A stretch of DNA of 47,866 bases from positions 1 through 47,866 of the IMG/VR virus record IMGVR_UViG_3300043431_000379. One strand, written 5' to 3'. This stretch comes from a virus. A program made the translations under genes and the position numbers. Positions 35,069 through 44,488 of this stretch are shown one piece after another. The stretch's first letter is position 1, and every line of letters begins with the position of its first letter. Below the pieces are notes generated by a model. The model saw nothing but the letters and a program-made list of their open reading frames with translations. It was not told the DNA's origin and searched no databases.

Positions 35069-37672
35069 TCACCGCAGCCGCTTGATGCTCGCCCCGTCGC
35101 TGAACGTTCCGCTGACTTCATCGGCCACGTAGCCGTATTCCCGATCGGTCACCGATGCCGCCGCCCAAGTGCTGGCGATCGCCGTCTCATCCCCCAGAAT
35201 GAAGGCGCCCGCGAACAGCCGCGCCACGTCCATGGCTTCGAAACGCACCGTCTTCTTGTTGGCGTCGAATTCGTGCCGCACCACGAACAGCGGCTGACGG
35301 ACGTAGCCCGCCGGCCCGATCCCCTCGGCATGCGTCATCAGCACCACATCCCCCAGATCGTTGTTCATGCCGTACAGGCCGGCTTCCCATTCGACCATCC
35401 GGGGGGGGATCTTGTTGCGCGTCAGGCGCCGCTGCACCACGTCACCGGCCACGGTGCCGTTGCGCACGAACCACAGTTCCAGAAGTTCGGCCGTCTTTTC
35501 TTCGCCGTAGTTGGTGATCGACGTGTCATCTTTGACGAACAGTTCACCGCTGCGCCATGTCGCCCGTGAGTAGTCCCGCCCGTACGTGTAGGGCAGCCGG
35601 TTTTCCAAGGCTTCGATCACGTCCCGCACCTTGAAACTGCCCGCCAGCACGTCCCGGATCTGATCGTATTCCTGACTCCCCGCGCTGGACGCCACCGTGT
35701 CCGGCAGCAGCCAGACCGCGTATTGGCCCAAGTGATCGATCCCGGACATGGCATCCGTGGACAGGTTCCACTTCCGCAGCACCGCCCGCAGCGTGTCGTG
35801 CTGGCCTTCCCCGCCGATCACCCCGCCGCCCACGTAGCCGCCAGCGATCCGGACTTCCGCCGCCGCCTTGGCCGCCGCGAAGGCGGCATCGTTGATCGTT
35901 TCGATCGCCGGGGTGACATCCGGCCACGCGGGGCCCGTCGTGGCCCACGCGCCGGACTGGTAGTCCCCAAACCCGAAGTTTCGCAGGAAGTGCAGGTACT
36001 GATCGAACATGTCGGTGATCAGGGTGCCGGTGCCGTCGCCGGCTGATTCCACTCCCTTCACGTTCACGCTGGCCTTCTTCTGGCCGCCGTGCACTTCCGC
36101 CGACACCGTGCCCCGGCCGTACACGAACGTATACCGCCGCCCGTTGATGTCCCGATACTGGGGGCTCCCGGTGTTCGGGAAGTAGGTGCTGTACCCCGCC
36201 TGCCCGGGCACGCACGCGAAGACGCCGTACGCCGACGCGTCCACGCGTTCCCCGTCCACGAACAGGCCGCTGATTTCCTTGACGGCATGGCAGGCCACCA
36301 TGAACCGGTGCCAGTTGGAACCGTCGCTGGCCACTTCCATGCCGCAGGGGATCAGGGGCACCGCGCCGTTCACCGCGCCGGTGCCGGTCACCATCGTCAC
36401 GCCGGTGTCCAACATGTCATCGTCAAAGAACGTCACCGCTGACGACACCGACCAGCGCCGATCCCAGTTGGCCGTATCCGTTGCGTTCGGGGTCACGCCC
36501 TTGGTGCGCATGTTCCGCCGGTAGACGTAGTACCCCAAGGCGCCGGCCACCGCCTGCCATTCCAGCCGCAGGGGCCGCCGGTAGGGGTGGGACTTCCCCA
36601 GCGCCTGCTGGCTGATCACCGTCTCCCCGTCCGCCATCAGCGCCGAAACCGCGTACACCCACGATTCCGTGAACGTGACCAGATTGGCGCCGGGGGTGAT
36701 GTTCGCCGCCGTGGCCGCTGTGCCATAGCCCGGATCCGCCGTGAATGAACAGGACGTGCCCGCCGTCTGAATGAACTGGGTAGCGCCCACGTCCAGAAAC
36801 GAGTACCCCATATACACGCGGTACGCCGTCGCGCCGCCGACCGCCGACCATGCCACGTCGATCTTCTTGTTGTCGCCGGTCAGCGTCACGCCCGTGGCGC
36901 CCACGAAGGTGTGCGGATCGCTTTCGGCGCCCGTGCCGGTCACCGCCGTGACCAGCACGAAGAATGTATCCAGTGGCACCTTGCCGCGCACCAGCGTGCC
37001 GCCGCCGGCTTCCGTGGCCGTCACCCCGGTGGGGGCCGACAGCACGCCGGTGGGCCCAAACCCCATCAGCCAGTACTTCTGACCGTTGCCGAACAGGTCT
37101 TGGAACACCGCCCCGTCCGCAGGGTCCAGCGCCAGCACCGGCGGGGCCGTGGCAGACGCCTGACTGGAACAGTCGCCGTACACGATCGGCGCCGGCTTCC
37201 CCACCTGTTCCGATGGCAGATCCGCGAAGTCATCCCGCGTCAGGCTGCGCTTGGGGATCTGCCGTTCGTCCTGTTCCAGCCCCGTGAACTTGGACAGGTA
37301 GTCCTGACACGTCAGCCTGAACTGCATGCCGGGTTCGGGTGCGTAGTCCCGGATCAGCCCCACCCCGATCGTGCGCGCCGATTCCAGCGCCCGCCGGCCT
37401 TCGTCCGTGATGGTCCGCGCCACCACGGTCTTGTTGATCAGGTACTTGGATGTGACGCCCGCCAGCTTGCCGCGCATCAGCCGCGTGGTGCTCACCCCGT
37501 ACATGTCGGAAATGGTCACCGCGAAAGACGACAGGATCACTTCCCCGCGCCGGTCCGACAGGGCCCGCCGGAACACGCCGGCATCCAGCAGGCGCCCTTC
37601 CTTGAACCCGCCGTAATACGTGCCGGGGTCAGCCAGATCGTGCGTGGACCAGTTGTGCTGCGTGATGGCCAT
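35069..37672 (-). CDS. Large tail tip or baseplate protein, 867 aa
   Basis: Follows the next tail gene by three bases. N-terminal domain (residues 1-200) resembles phage tail tip proteins (LRLTCQDYL-like segments and FADLPSEQVGKPAPIVYGDC). Fibronectin-III-like repeats are visible in the middle: GGATAYRVYMGYSFLDVGAT and AGALGYYVYRRNMRTKG. The C-terminal third is strand rich with DYQSGAW and FVVRHEFDANKKTVRFEA. Likely a host-contacting tip or hub. Confidence 0.7.
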   Translation of the reverse strand: MAITQHNWSTHDLADPGTYYGGFKEGRLLDAGVFRRALSDRRGEVILSSFAVTISDMYGVSTTRLMRGKLAGVTSKYLINKTVVARTITDEGRRALESARTIGVGLIRDYAPEPGMQFRLTCQDYLSKFTGLEQDERQIPKRSLTRDDFADLPSEQVGKPAPIVYGDCSSQASATAPPVLALDPADGAVFQDLFGNGQKYWLMGFGPTGVLSAPTGVTATEAGGGTLVRGKVPLDTFFVLVTAVTGTGAESDPHTFVGATGVTLTGDNKKIDVAWSAVGGATAYRVYMGYSFLDVGATQFIQTAGTSCSFTADPGYGTAATAANITPGANLVTFTESWVYAVSALMADGETVISQQALGKSHPYRRPLRLEWQAVAGALGYYVYRRNMRTKGVTPNATDTANWDRRWSVSSAVTFFDDDMLDTGVTMVTGTGAVNGAVPLIPCGMEVASDGSNWHRFMVACHAVKEISGLFVDGERVDASAYGVFACVPGQAGYSTYFPNTGSPQYRDINGRRYTFVYGRGTVSAEVHGGQKKASVNVKGVESAGDGTGTLITDMFDQYLHFLRNFGFGDYQSGAWATTGPAWPDVTPAIETINDAAFAAAKAAAEVRIAGGYVGGGVIGGEGQHDTLRAVLRKWNLSTDAMSGIDHLGQYAVWLLPDTVASSAGSQEYDQIRDVLAGSFKVRDVIEALENRLPYTYGRDYSRATWRSGELFVKDDTSITNYGEEKTAELLELWFVRNGTVAGDVVQRRLTRNKIPPRMVEWEAGLYGMNNDLGDVVLMTHAEGIGPAGYVRQPLFVVRHEFDANKKTVRFEAMDVARLFAGAFILGDETAIASTWAAASVTDREYGYVADEVSGTFSDGASIKRLR

Positions 37673-37675
37673 GGG

Positions 37676-39844
37676 TCAGTCCGGCAGGTAGGCTTCCACC
37701 CACACCAGCCCCACCTGCGCCAGTGTCGGGGTGAACGGGTATTGTGGTGGCACGCCAGCGATCACCGCCGCTTCCGCCAGCGCCACCCATATGGCATCGG
37801 TGGTGCCGGACAGCAGCGCGCCCCCGGTGATCGTGAACGCCCCGCCGGACAGCGCCGTGAATTCGTTGGGGGTGGTGTTCGCCGCCGCGCTGGGCCACTG
37901 CGATGAATTGGCGCCGGCATGCAGGCCGGACCGGCGCCAGATCGGCTGATTGCCCGGGGTCTTCGCCCGCCCCCACAGCTGGAAGATGGTGATCCCGGTC
38001 AGCGTCACGTTCTGCGCCACCGCGCTGGCCGCCACCAGCCCGTGCTGCACCGCCGCCGCCATGGCCGTGTCCGTGGTCTTCCACGCCACGAACCACGAAG
38101 GCCGCGTGCTGCTGGCCGCCTGCACGCCGCTGCCGGTGGTGAATCCGTTGGCGTCCAAGGACGGGATCGTGTCCGTGGCCGGAACAGCGTTCAGCATCGG
38201 GGTGGCCGTGGTTCCCATGCTGCTGGTCTTCAGCAGCTGGCGCTGGCCCGCCGTCGAATCCGCCGGCCACAGCATCAGCAGATCCGCCTGAAACCCGGTC
38301 ACCGGGAACGCGTGCGCGTAGCCGCTCGGGGTGGGCACCACGCTGCCGGTCAGGAACCGCCGGCCGCCCACCGCGTTGCCGTCATCCCGAACGCACAGCA
38401 CGGTATACACCACGCCGGATTCGTTCAGCCCGTTGGCCACGCCTTTCACGACGCTGAACCCGTCCGCGTCGATCGTCGCCACCGCTTCGTCCTGAATGCC
38501 ACCGTTCCCGCCCACAAACGACGTGCCGGGCGGGGCCCCGTCGATCGCCGCGATCGGGTGGCTGGTGGACGTGCCGCCGGTGTGCGCGAAGAACAACAGG
38601 AACTGTGGCCGGAACCCCACGCCGGTCACCGCCTGCAAATACGCCCCGTTCCCGGTGTACTGCACGTACTTGTGCTGGTACCCGCCGGTCCCCAGCAGGT
38701 GGGGGGGGGTGGTGTCCCCGTTGTGCAGCACTTCCGCGTGCACGCCGTTCAGGGTGTGCGCCACCGCTGCCGATGTCTGGAACCCGACTTCGATCGCGTC
38801 GAAGGCCGATCGCGTCCAGCCCGCAAATGAAGTCAGCCATGGCCGGCTGACGTTCGCCGTGACGCCCACCGAACCGGTGACCGCCGCCGTCAGGGCATCC
38901 ACGATGCCGTTGATCGCGCTGCCGCTCGCCCGGGTGCCCGTGTGGTACAGCGTGATCGCGCCCACCGTCGAACCAGCCGACAGCCCCAGTTCCGCCCCGG
39001 TCTGCAGGGTGAACGTGCTGGACTGCCCGCTGGCTGATGTCGATTGCCCATCTACGATCGTCACCCCGGAATACTGGGTGTGCAGCGTGCGTTCCCAGCT
39101 GTTCGTCCACTGCTGCAGGCTGCCGGCGCCCGTGGGGAACGCCAGCGCGTGGTGCGTCTGCGTGGGCAGCGCGCCCATGCCCGCCACGTCCGCCTGCGAC
39201 GTGGCCCAAAAGGTGAAGTCGTCCACGTCGATCCAGCAGGTTTGATTTGAAAACGAACCGGCGCCGCTGGTCTGGAACAGCGAGAAGTCCGCGAACCCCG
39301 CATTGGTGAAGCTGTACGTGATGTTCTGGGTGAGGGTTTCGGACTGCCCGCTGGCATTCGTCAGCGTCACCGAAAGGTTCTGGGTGACAAGGCTGCTGGT
39401 GGTCAGTTCAGCAAACGCCTCCACTTCGATCTTGTTCCACTCGCCCAGCGTGGCCACCACCGTGGACGTGCTGCCCGCCCCGCCTGCGCCCCCGTTGCCG
39501 GTGTTGTAGGTCTTGATCGCCCCGGCCGCCGTCAGCGCCCCCACCAAGTACCAAGTGCTTTTCGTAATCGAGAAGATCGGCACTTCGCCGGACGATGCGA
39601 CCATGGGCCGGACGAACCACCGGGCCTTCACCTTGATCGCGTCCCCCACCGTGGTCAGCGCCGATGCCAGCAGCAGGTTGTTGGCCGTGGTGACACGCGG
39701 GAACGTGCCGGACACCTGATTCCGAAACTGCAGGTAACTGGCGCCGCTGCGCGCTTGCCGCCAGTCGTTCACCCAGACCGCCCGCGTACTGTCGCTGACG
39801 ATCAGGGGCAGTTCGAACCCCGTCGTAAACTTCAGGTCAGCCAC
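37676..39844 (-). CDS. Tail fibre or tip structural protein, 722 aa
   Basis: Ser, Thr, Gly and Ala rich, strand dominated, with no catalytic motif. The N-terminal part (FTTGFELPLIVSD and a WIDVDDFTFW segment) is consistent with a lectin-like jelly roll. ATG at 39844 overlaps the next gene by one base. The size and order, after the 267-residue tail protein and before the tip protein, suggest a tail-tip or fibre component. Confidence 0.65.
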   Translation of the reverse strand: MADLKFTTGFELPLIVSDSTRAVWVNDWRQARSGASYLQFRNQVSGTFPRVTTANNLLLASALTTVGDAIKVKARWFVRPMVASSGEVPIFSITKSTWYLVGALTAAGAIKTYNTGNGGAGGAGSTSTVVATLGEWNKIEVEAFAELTTSSLVTQNLSVTLTNASGQSETLTQNITYSFTNAGFADFSLFQTSGAGSFSNQTCWIDVDDFTFWATSQADVAGMGALPTQTHHALAFPTGAGSLQQWTNSWERTLHTQYSGVTIVDGQSTSASGQSSTFTLQTGAELGLSAGSTVGAITLYHTGTRASGSAINGIVDALTAAVTGSVGVTANVSRPWLTSFAGWTRSAFDAIEVGFQTSAAVAHTLNGVHAEVLHNGDTTPPHLLGTGGYQHKYVQYTGNGAYLQAVTGVGFRPQFLLFFAHTGGTSTSHPIAAIDGAPPGTSFVGGNGGIQDEAVATIDADGFSVVKGVANGLNESGVVYTVLCVRDDGNAVGGRRFLTGSVVPTPSGYAHAFPVTGFQADLLMLWPADSTAGQRQLLKTSSMGTTATPMLNAVPATDTIPSLDANGFTTGSGVQAASSTRPSWFVAWKTTDTAMAAAVQHGLVAASAVAQNVTLTGITIFQLWGRAKTPGNQPIWRRSGLHAGANSSQWPSAAANTTPNEFTALSGGAFTITGGALLSGTTDAIWVALAEAAVIAGVPPQYPFTPTLAQVGLVWVEAYLPD

Positions 39845-40647
39845 TACAGCACCAGCCCCCGGGACACTTCGTCCAGCGCGATCGGCATCTGGTTACGATC
39901 GTTGATCAGCCGGGTGGGATCGATGGAACCCTGCCACCGCGCCACGATCGCTTCGTTCACGTCTTCGTCCAGCACGAACGCGAACGGGTACACCCGCCCC
40001 CGGGTGTTCTGCCACCATGCGCGCACCGCCGCCAGCCCTGCGTCCGTGGTGTCCAGCTGCCCGCTGAACTTCCGCAGGGTGGTGCCCAAGTCGTAGATCA
40101 GTTCCACGCCGCCATCCGTCCGGTTCGACTTCACCAGCCGTTCTTCCGGTTCCTGCCCGCCCCATGACACGTTCGGGTTCAGCGTGCGCTTCGTGGACAG
40201 GATCAGTACTTCCCCGATCTTCACCGCTGCGCTGTTGGTGCCCACCACCACCACCCGCAGGAACTGATACCCGCCGACCAGATAGCCGCCCACGCCGGTC
40301 AGGTCCACCCAGCTGCCCACCGGCAGCCCGTCGCCCCGGTGGGCCGGAATGGCGATCGTGGTGTTCAAGGACGGACTGCCCCAGCTGTTCGATGCGTGCA
40401 TCTGGATCCGCACTTCCAGCCCCGCGTCCAGATTGTGCATGGGGATCTGCACCCAGTCCACCCGCTGCGCCGCGCCCCAGTCGAATACCCAGCTGCCGGT
40501 GGCTGTGGTCAGCTGCGCCGGCTTCGCCGTGTTCTGGTCGTTGATTCCAGCGGCTGGGTAGTCCGGATCTTCGGTGCCGGTGTTCACGGTCACCGTGGCT
40601 TGCGGGGCCACGTTGTCCGTGTAGTGCGCGTAAATGGATCGGCCCAT
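39844..40647 (-). CDS. Distal-tail-like protein with galactose-binding-like fold
   Basis: 267 residues. The N-terminal half (GSWVFDWGAAQRVDWVQIPM, then LVGGYQFLRVVVVG) resembles a discoidin/galactose-binding fold; the C-terminal half (GVELIYDLGTTLRKFSGQLD, then DEDVNEAIVARWQGS) resembles distal tail (Dit) domains. It follows the tape measure directly, the usual Dit position. Confidence 0.65.
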   Translation of the reverse strand: MGRSIYAHYTDNVAPQATVTVNTGTEDPDYPAAGINDQNTAKPAQLTTATGSWVFDWGAAQRVDWVQIPMHNLDAGLEVRIQMHASNSWGSPSLNTTIAIPAHRGDGLPVGSWVDLTGVGGYLVGGYQFLRVVVVGTNSAAVKIGEVLILSTKRTLNPNVSWGGQEPEERLVKSNRTDGGVELIYDLGTTLRKFSGQLDTTDAGLAAVRAWWQNTRGRVYPFAFVLDEDVNEAIVARWQGSIDPTRLINDRNQMPIALDEVSRGLVL

Positions 40648-40651
40648 GGTC

Positions 40652-43600
40652 TTACCTCAGTACAGCCTTCAGATCGGACATGACGCCGCCCGCGTTCGTG
40701 CGCAGCGCGTCCTTCAGCAGTGGAATGATCTGATTCAGGAACACGTCCCGCACGTTGGCGCCGTCCAGCGCATTGATCGTCACCGACAGGTTCACCACGC
40801 TGCCGCCGGCCCCACTGCCGCCCGCGCCAGCCGTGGGCACGCCCAGTTCGTCAAACACCTGTTTGAAGAACGATTTAGGGCCGCCCACTTCCTGTTCCCC
40901 GCCTTCACCGAACAGCACCAGCCCGGGCCGGTTGGCAAACACGCCGCCGGCCGCGCCGCCCTCGGGCACGATCGGAATGCTGGTGCTGCCGCTTCCCACC
41001 GGCGCCCCGGGGATCGACCGCATGGCATCGGCCAAGTTCAGGGCTTCCCGCTCGGCATCACGGATCGTGTTCCACAGATCCCGCATTTGCCGATTCAGCC
41101 CGCTGATGTCGCCGCCCTCGGCGCCCACCGCGTCGATCTGTTCCTGCAGTTCGCCGGACTGTTCCTTCAGGTCACGAACCGTCCGGATCGAATCCTTGTA
41201 ACGCTCGGTGAAGGACTCACCGCCGTCCGCCGCTTCGGTCGTGGCGTCTGCCACTTCGGTGGTGGCCGTCTTGGCCTGCGCCATCGCCGCCGTGACCGCC
41301 TTAACCGCCGCTTCCAGCGATTTCAGATCCTTGGCGCCGATCAGGTTCTTGAACAGCGATCCGCCGCCCTCGCCGCCGCCGACTTCGGCGCCCAGCTTGG
41401 ACAGTTCCTGCGCCACCGTCAGGAACCCGGATCCTTCCCCGGTGCCGGCCCCGCCGAATTGGGCCAAGAACTTATCCCGAACGTCGTTTGTCTTCTCGCC
41501 CTGCGTCTTGCCGATCGCGCCGGAAAGCGCCCCCGCCAGCCCGCCAATGATCGCGCCCACCGCCGTGCCCAGCCCGGGCACCACGCTGCCGATCAGCGCC
41601 CCGGTGGCCGCGCCGCCGCCCGCGCCGAACGCCCCCGCCTTGACGCCTGCGCCCCCAAACAGTTCTTTGCCAAGGAACCCCAGCCCCACGCCGGCCGCAC
41701 CCGCGCCCAGCCCGCCGAAGATGCCGGCCGCACCCAGTCCGCCGATGCCGCCCGCGCCGGCCGCGCCGCCGCCGCCCGGGAACCCCAGACCGGCCGCCGC
41801 AATCTGGGGGCTGTTACTGGCCGCGCCGCCGCCGAACAGGCCGCCAAGAATGCCCCCGTTGCCGAAGATGCCCCCGCCACCACCCACCCCGGGCACGCCA
41901 CCGCCACCACCGAACAGCCCGCCGAAGGCCTTGGAGAATGCCCCCTGCTGGCCACTCAGTGCGCCCATGAGTCCCTTCAGGAACCGGCCCGTGAAGTCCT
42001 GCAGAATTTCGGTGAAGACCTTGGCCGCCGATGCTTTGATGGATTCCCAGATGTCTTTGAACCCGTCACCGAACCCCTTAGCGCCCAGCAGCATCTGCGC
42101 GAACGTGCCCTGAATCGCTGTCCCCAGCTGTTCCACCGTCCGCTGGATGATCGGCGCCACTTCGGTCTGCCAGTAGCTGGGCAGCTTACCCGTAGCTTCG
42201 CGCTGGGCTTCAATCATCGCCGCGTACGCAGCCTTCAGGGTCTGCGTGCTCGCCGTGCCGCTAGAAACAAGAATGGCGTAGTTCTGTTCCGCCGCCGCTG
42301 CCGCCTTCCGCAGGTCTTCCGGGGTCTTGATCCCGAAGGCCGCGTACGCATCGGTCAGCTGCTGCTGCGCCACGATCTGGTCCCGGGTGGTCTGCAGCAG
42401 CCCCTGCGTGTCCCGGTTCACCGTGGCCACCGGGTAGGCCGTCAGCGTCTTGCTGAAGTCCCGGGTGGTGGCCACCAGCACGCCGGACGATTCGGCCGCC
42501 TTCTTGTACACCCCATCCAGATCGGCCACCGCCAGATTGCTGGCCACCGCCTTGGCCCGCAGTTCTTCGAATTCATCCGACAGGTTGCGCGTGGCCGTGG
42601 CCAGCGCCGGGCTGCCGTTCTTGGCCGCCAGATCCAGCAGTACCTGCAGCTTCTTCAGTTCTTCGTTGTATCCGCCCTGCGTCAGCACCCCGGCCGTGCT
42701 GGCCAGCTGATCGGCCAGCTGTTTCTGCTGGTCCGCCAGTTCCTTGGCCGCCGCCGTGTTCTTCTTCTTCTGGCCCTCGGCATCCTTCAGCGAGTCCTTC
42801 AGCCGCTTCACGGTGCTGTCCGACAGCCCCACGGTCTTGGCCCACGCTTCGAACGCGTCTTCGTTCTGCGACAGGGCCACCAGCAGCTGGCCCTGACTCT
42901 GCCCGGTGCTGGTGATTTCGTCCCTGTACTTCTTTTCCGCTTCGACCAGTGACGCCCGCAGCGCCAGCCCGCGCTGGGTAACCACCTGCCGCTGTTCTTC
43001 GGCGCCCAGCGCCAACACGTCCGCGTCGTACTGCGCCTTCGTGATCTGACTCAGGGCCAGCTTGGCGTCCAGCATGCGCCGCTGCGCCGCTGTGGACTTG
43101 TCGGTGTTGGCGATTCGGATCGCTTCGATCTGCTGGTTGTACTGGATCGCCTGCGTGTACTGGATCGTGGCCTGCGCCCCGTTGGCGATCGCCCGGTTGA
43201 TCACGTCCTGCTTGGCGCCGGCCACCTGTCCGGCCATGTCGCCATATCCCAACAGCTTGGCCGTCAGGTTGCTGATCTTCGTGTCCAGATCGAACGTTTC
43301 CGCGATCACGCGCCCGATCTGCCAGCCCGCGAACGCCGCGCCGGCCACTGCCACCGCCATCTGCAGCTTGCCGAAACTGCCGGCCGCCGATGCCGCCGCC
43401 GTGCCGGCCTGTGTGGTTTGGCTGGCTGCAGTGGTGAACACGTTGGTGCGCAGCGCCGTGTTCACGCCGGTGATCGCCGTGCCCATGTCCTTCAGGCTGG
43501 GGATGCCCAGCGCCGCCGCCGCCCGCATGGCCGCCAGCGGGCCCAGCGTGGCCGCCACCAGCGTGGCCAGCGGGATCAGCACCGGCGCCGCCGTGCCCAG

Positions 43601-44446
43601 CGCCTGCACGAATGGCAGCAGGGCATCCAGCGCAGCCGCCAGCGCCGGCTGCAGCGCCTTGCCGATCTTCTGCTGTGCGATTTCGACCTGCGCCGAGAAC
43701 TGCGCCTGTTTGCCGGCCGCCGTGTCCAAGAACTTGGCCGCGTCCCCCAGCTGGGGGTTCGTCTCTTTCACGATCCCCTTGAACAGGGCCATTCTAATGT
43801 TCACGTCACCGCTGGCCTTGCTCAGATCCTGCGCACTGAACCCCGCTTCCACCAGAATCTGGGACAGGTTCTTGGTAACGCCCGCGTTGTCCACCAGAAT
43901 GCTGTTCCCGTTTTTGATGCCTTCGGTTGCGCTGGACACTGCCTGACCGAACCCCAGCGCCGCCTGCCGGCCGAACGCTGCCGAGTCCTTGAACCGTTCC
44001 ACCAGCGTGACCGCTTCGGGCAGGCCGAACCCCGCCGCCAGCAGGTTCTTCAGACTGGTGGCCGCTTCGCCCACCGACAGCAGGCCGTCCGCCGCCAGCT
44101 TCTTGGCCGCTTCTTCCGCCGCGCCGGCATCCTGCTTGAACGCTGACGCCACCGACTTCAGGCCGATCAGCCCAGCGTCCAGCCGGTTGGCTGCCGCGAT
44201 CGTGTCCTGAAAGGCCGTCACCAGCCCGCGCCCCACGCGTTCCGCCAGCAGGCCGAACGCCACGCCGGCCGCGCCGGCCGCCACGCCCCCGTCCCGGGTC
44301 TTCCGCTGCAGCTTGTCCATGCCCTCGGTGGCTTTTTCGGACTCGCCGGTCACGGATTTCACCTGCTTGTTCAGCTGATCGAATGCCCCTTGGGCTTCGT
44401 TCCGCGCTTTGATCAGCAGTTCGATTTCGGCTTTACTCAGGGCCAT
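40652..44446 (-). CDS. Tape measure protein, 1264 aa
   Basis: Long coiled and helical protein that sets tail length. Start MALSKAEIELLIKARNEAQG is typical of tape measures. It contains a long helical body, alanine-rich stretches, a glycine-rich block near residues 850-970 (PGVGGGGGIFGNGG), and a C-terminal helical domain. By the known rule of about 0.15 nm per residue it implies a tail of roughly 190 nm. It follows the chaperone pair, the conserved order. Confidence 0.93.
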   Translation of the reverse strand: MALSKAEIELLIKARNEAQGAFDQLNKQVKSVTGESEKATEGMDKLQRKTRDGGVAAGAAGVAFGLLAERVGRGLVTAFQDTIAAANRLDAGLIGLKSVASAFKQDAGAAEEAAKKLAADGLLSVGEAATSLKNLLAAGFGLPEAVTLVERFKDSAAFGRQAALGFGQAVSSATEGIKNGNSILVDNAGVTKNLSQILVEAGFSAQDLSKASGDVNIRMALFKGIVKETNPQLGDAAKFLDTAAGKQAQFSAQVEIAQQKIGKALQPALAAALDALLPFVQALGTAAPVLIPLATLVAATLGPLAAMRAAAALGIPSLKDMGTAITGVNTALRTNVFTTAASQTTQAGTAAASAAGSFGKLQMAVAVAGAAFAGWQIGRVIAETFDLDTKISNLTAKLLGYGDMAGQVAGAKQDVINRAIANGAQATIQYTQAIQYNQQIEAIRIANTDKSTAAQRRMLDAKLALSQITKAQYDADVLALGAEEQRQVVTQRGLALRASLVEAEKKYRDEITSTGQSQGQLLVALSQNEDAFEAWAKTVGLSDSTVKRLKDSLKDAEGQKKKNTAAAKELADQQKQLADQLASTAGVLTQGGYNEELKKLQVLLDLAAKNGSPALATATRNLSDEFEELRAKAVASNLAVADLDGVYKKAAESSGVLVATTRDFSKTLTAYPVATVNRDTQGLLQTTRDQIVAQQQLTDAYAAFGIKTPEDLRKAAAAAEQNYAILVSSGTASTQTLKAAYAAMIEAQREATGKLPSYWQTEVAPIIQRTVEQLGTAIQGTFAQMLLGAKGFGDGFKDIWESIKASAAKVFTEILQDFTGRFLKGLMGALSGQQGAFSKAFGGLFGGGGGVPGVGGGGGIFGNGGILGGLFGGGAASNSPQIAAAGLGFPGGGGAAGAGGIGGLGAAGIFGGLGAGAAGVGLGFLGKELFGGAGVKAGAFGAGGGAATGALIGSVVPGLGTAVGAIIGGLAGALSGAIGKTQGEKTNDVRDKFLAQFGGAGTGEGSGFLTVAQELSKLGAEVGGGEGGGSLFKNLIGAKDLKSLEAAVKAVTAAMAQAKTATTEVADATTEAADGGESFTERYKDSIRTVRDLKEQSGELQEQIDAVGAEGGDISGLNRQMRDLWNTIRDAEREALNLADAMRSIPGAPVGSGSTSIPIVPEGGAAGGVFANRPGLVLFGEGGEQEVGGPKSFFKQVFDELGVPTAGAGGSGAGGSVVNLSVTINALDGANVRDVFLNQIIPLLKDALRTNAGGVMSDLKAVLR

Positions 44447-44488
44447 GTGGTGGCGTCCTTCTTCACAGTTCGACGGTTCAGCCCATCG

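Noticed and set aside
40634-42952. Long plus-strand open frame, over 770 codons
   Set aside because: It is antisense to the tape measure gene, is rich in Arg, His, Pro and Gln, has no motif and no ribosome-binding site. It is a GC-driven shadow. Other long plus-strand frames, such as those near 14273-15850 and 20752-22938, were rejected for the same reason.
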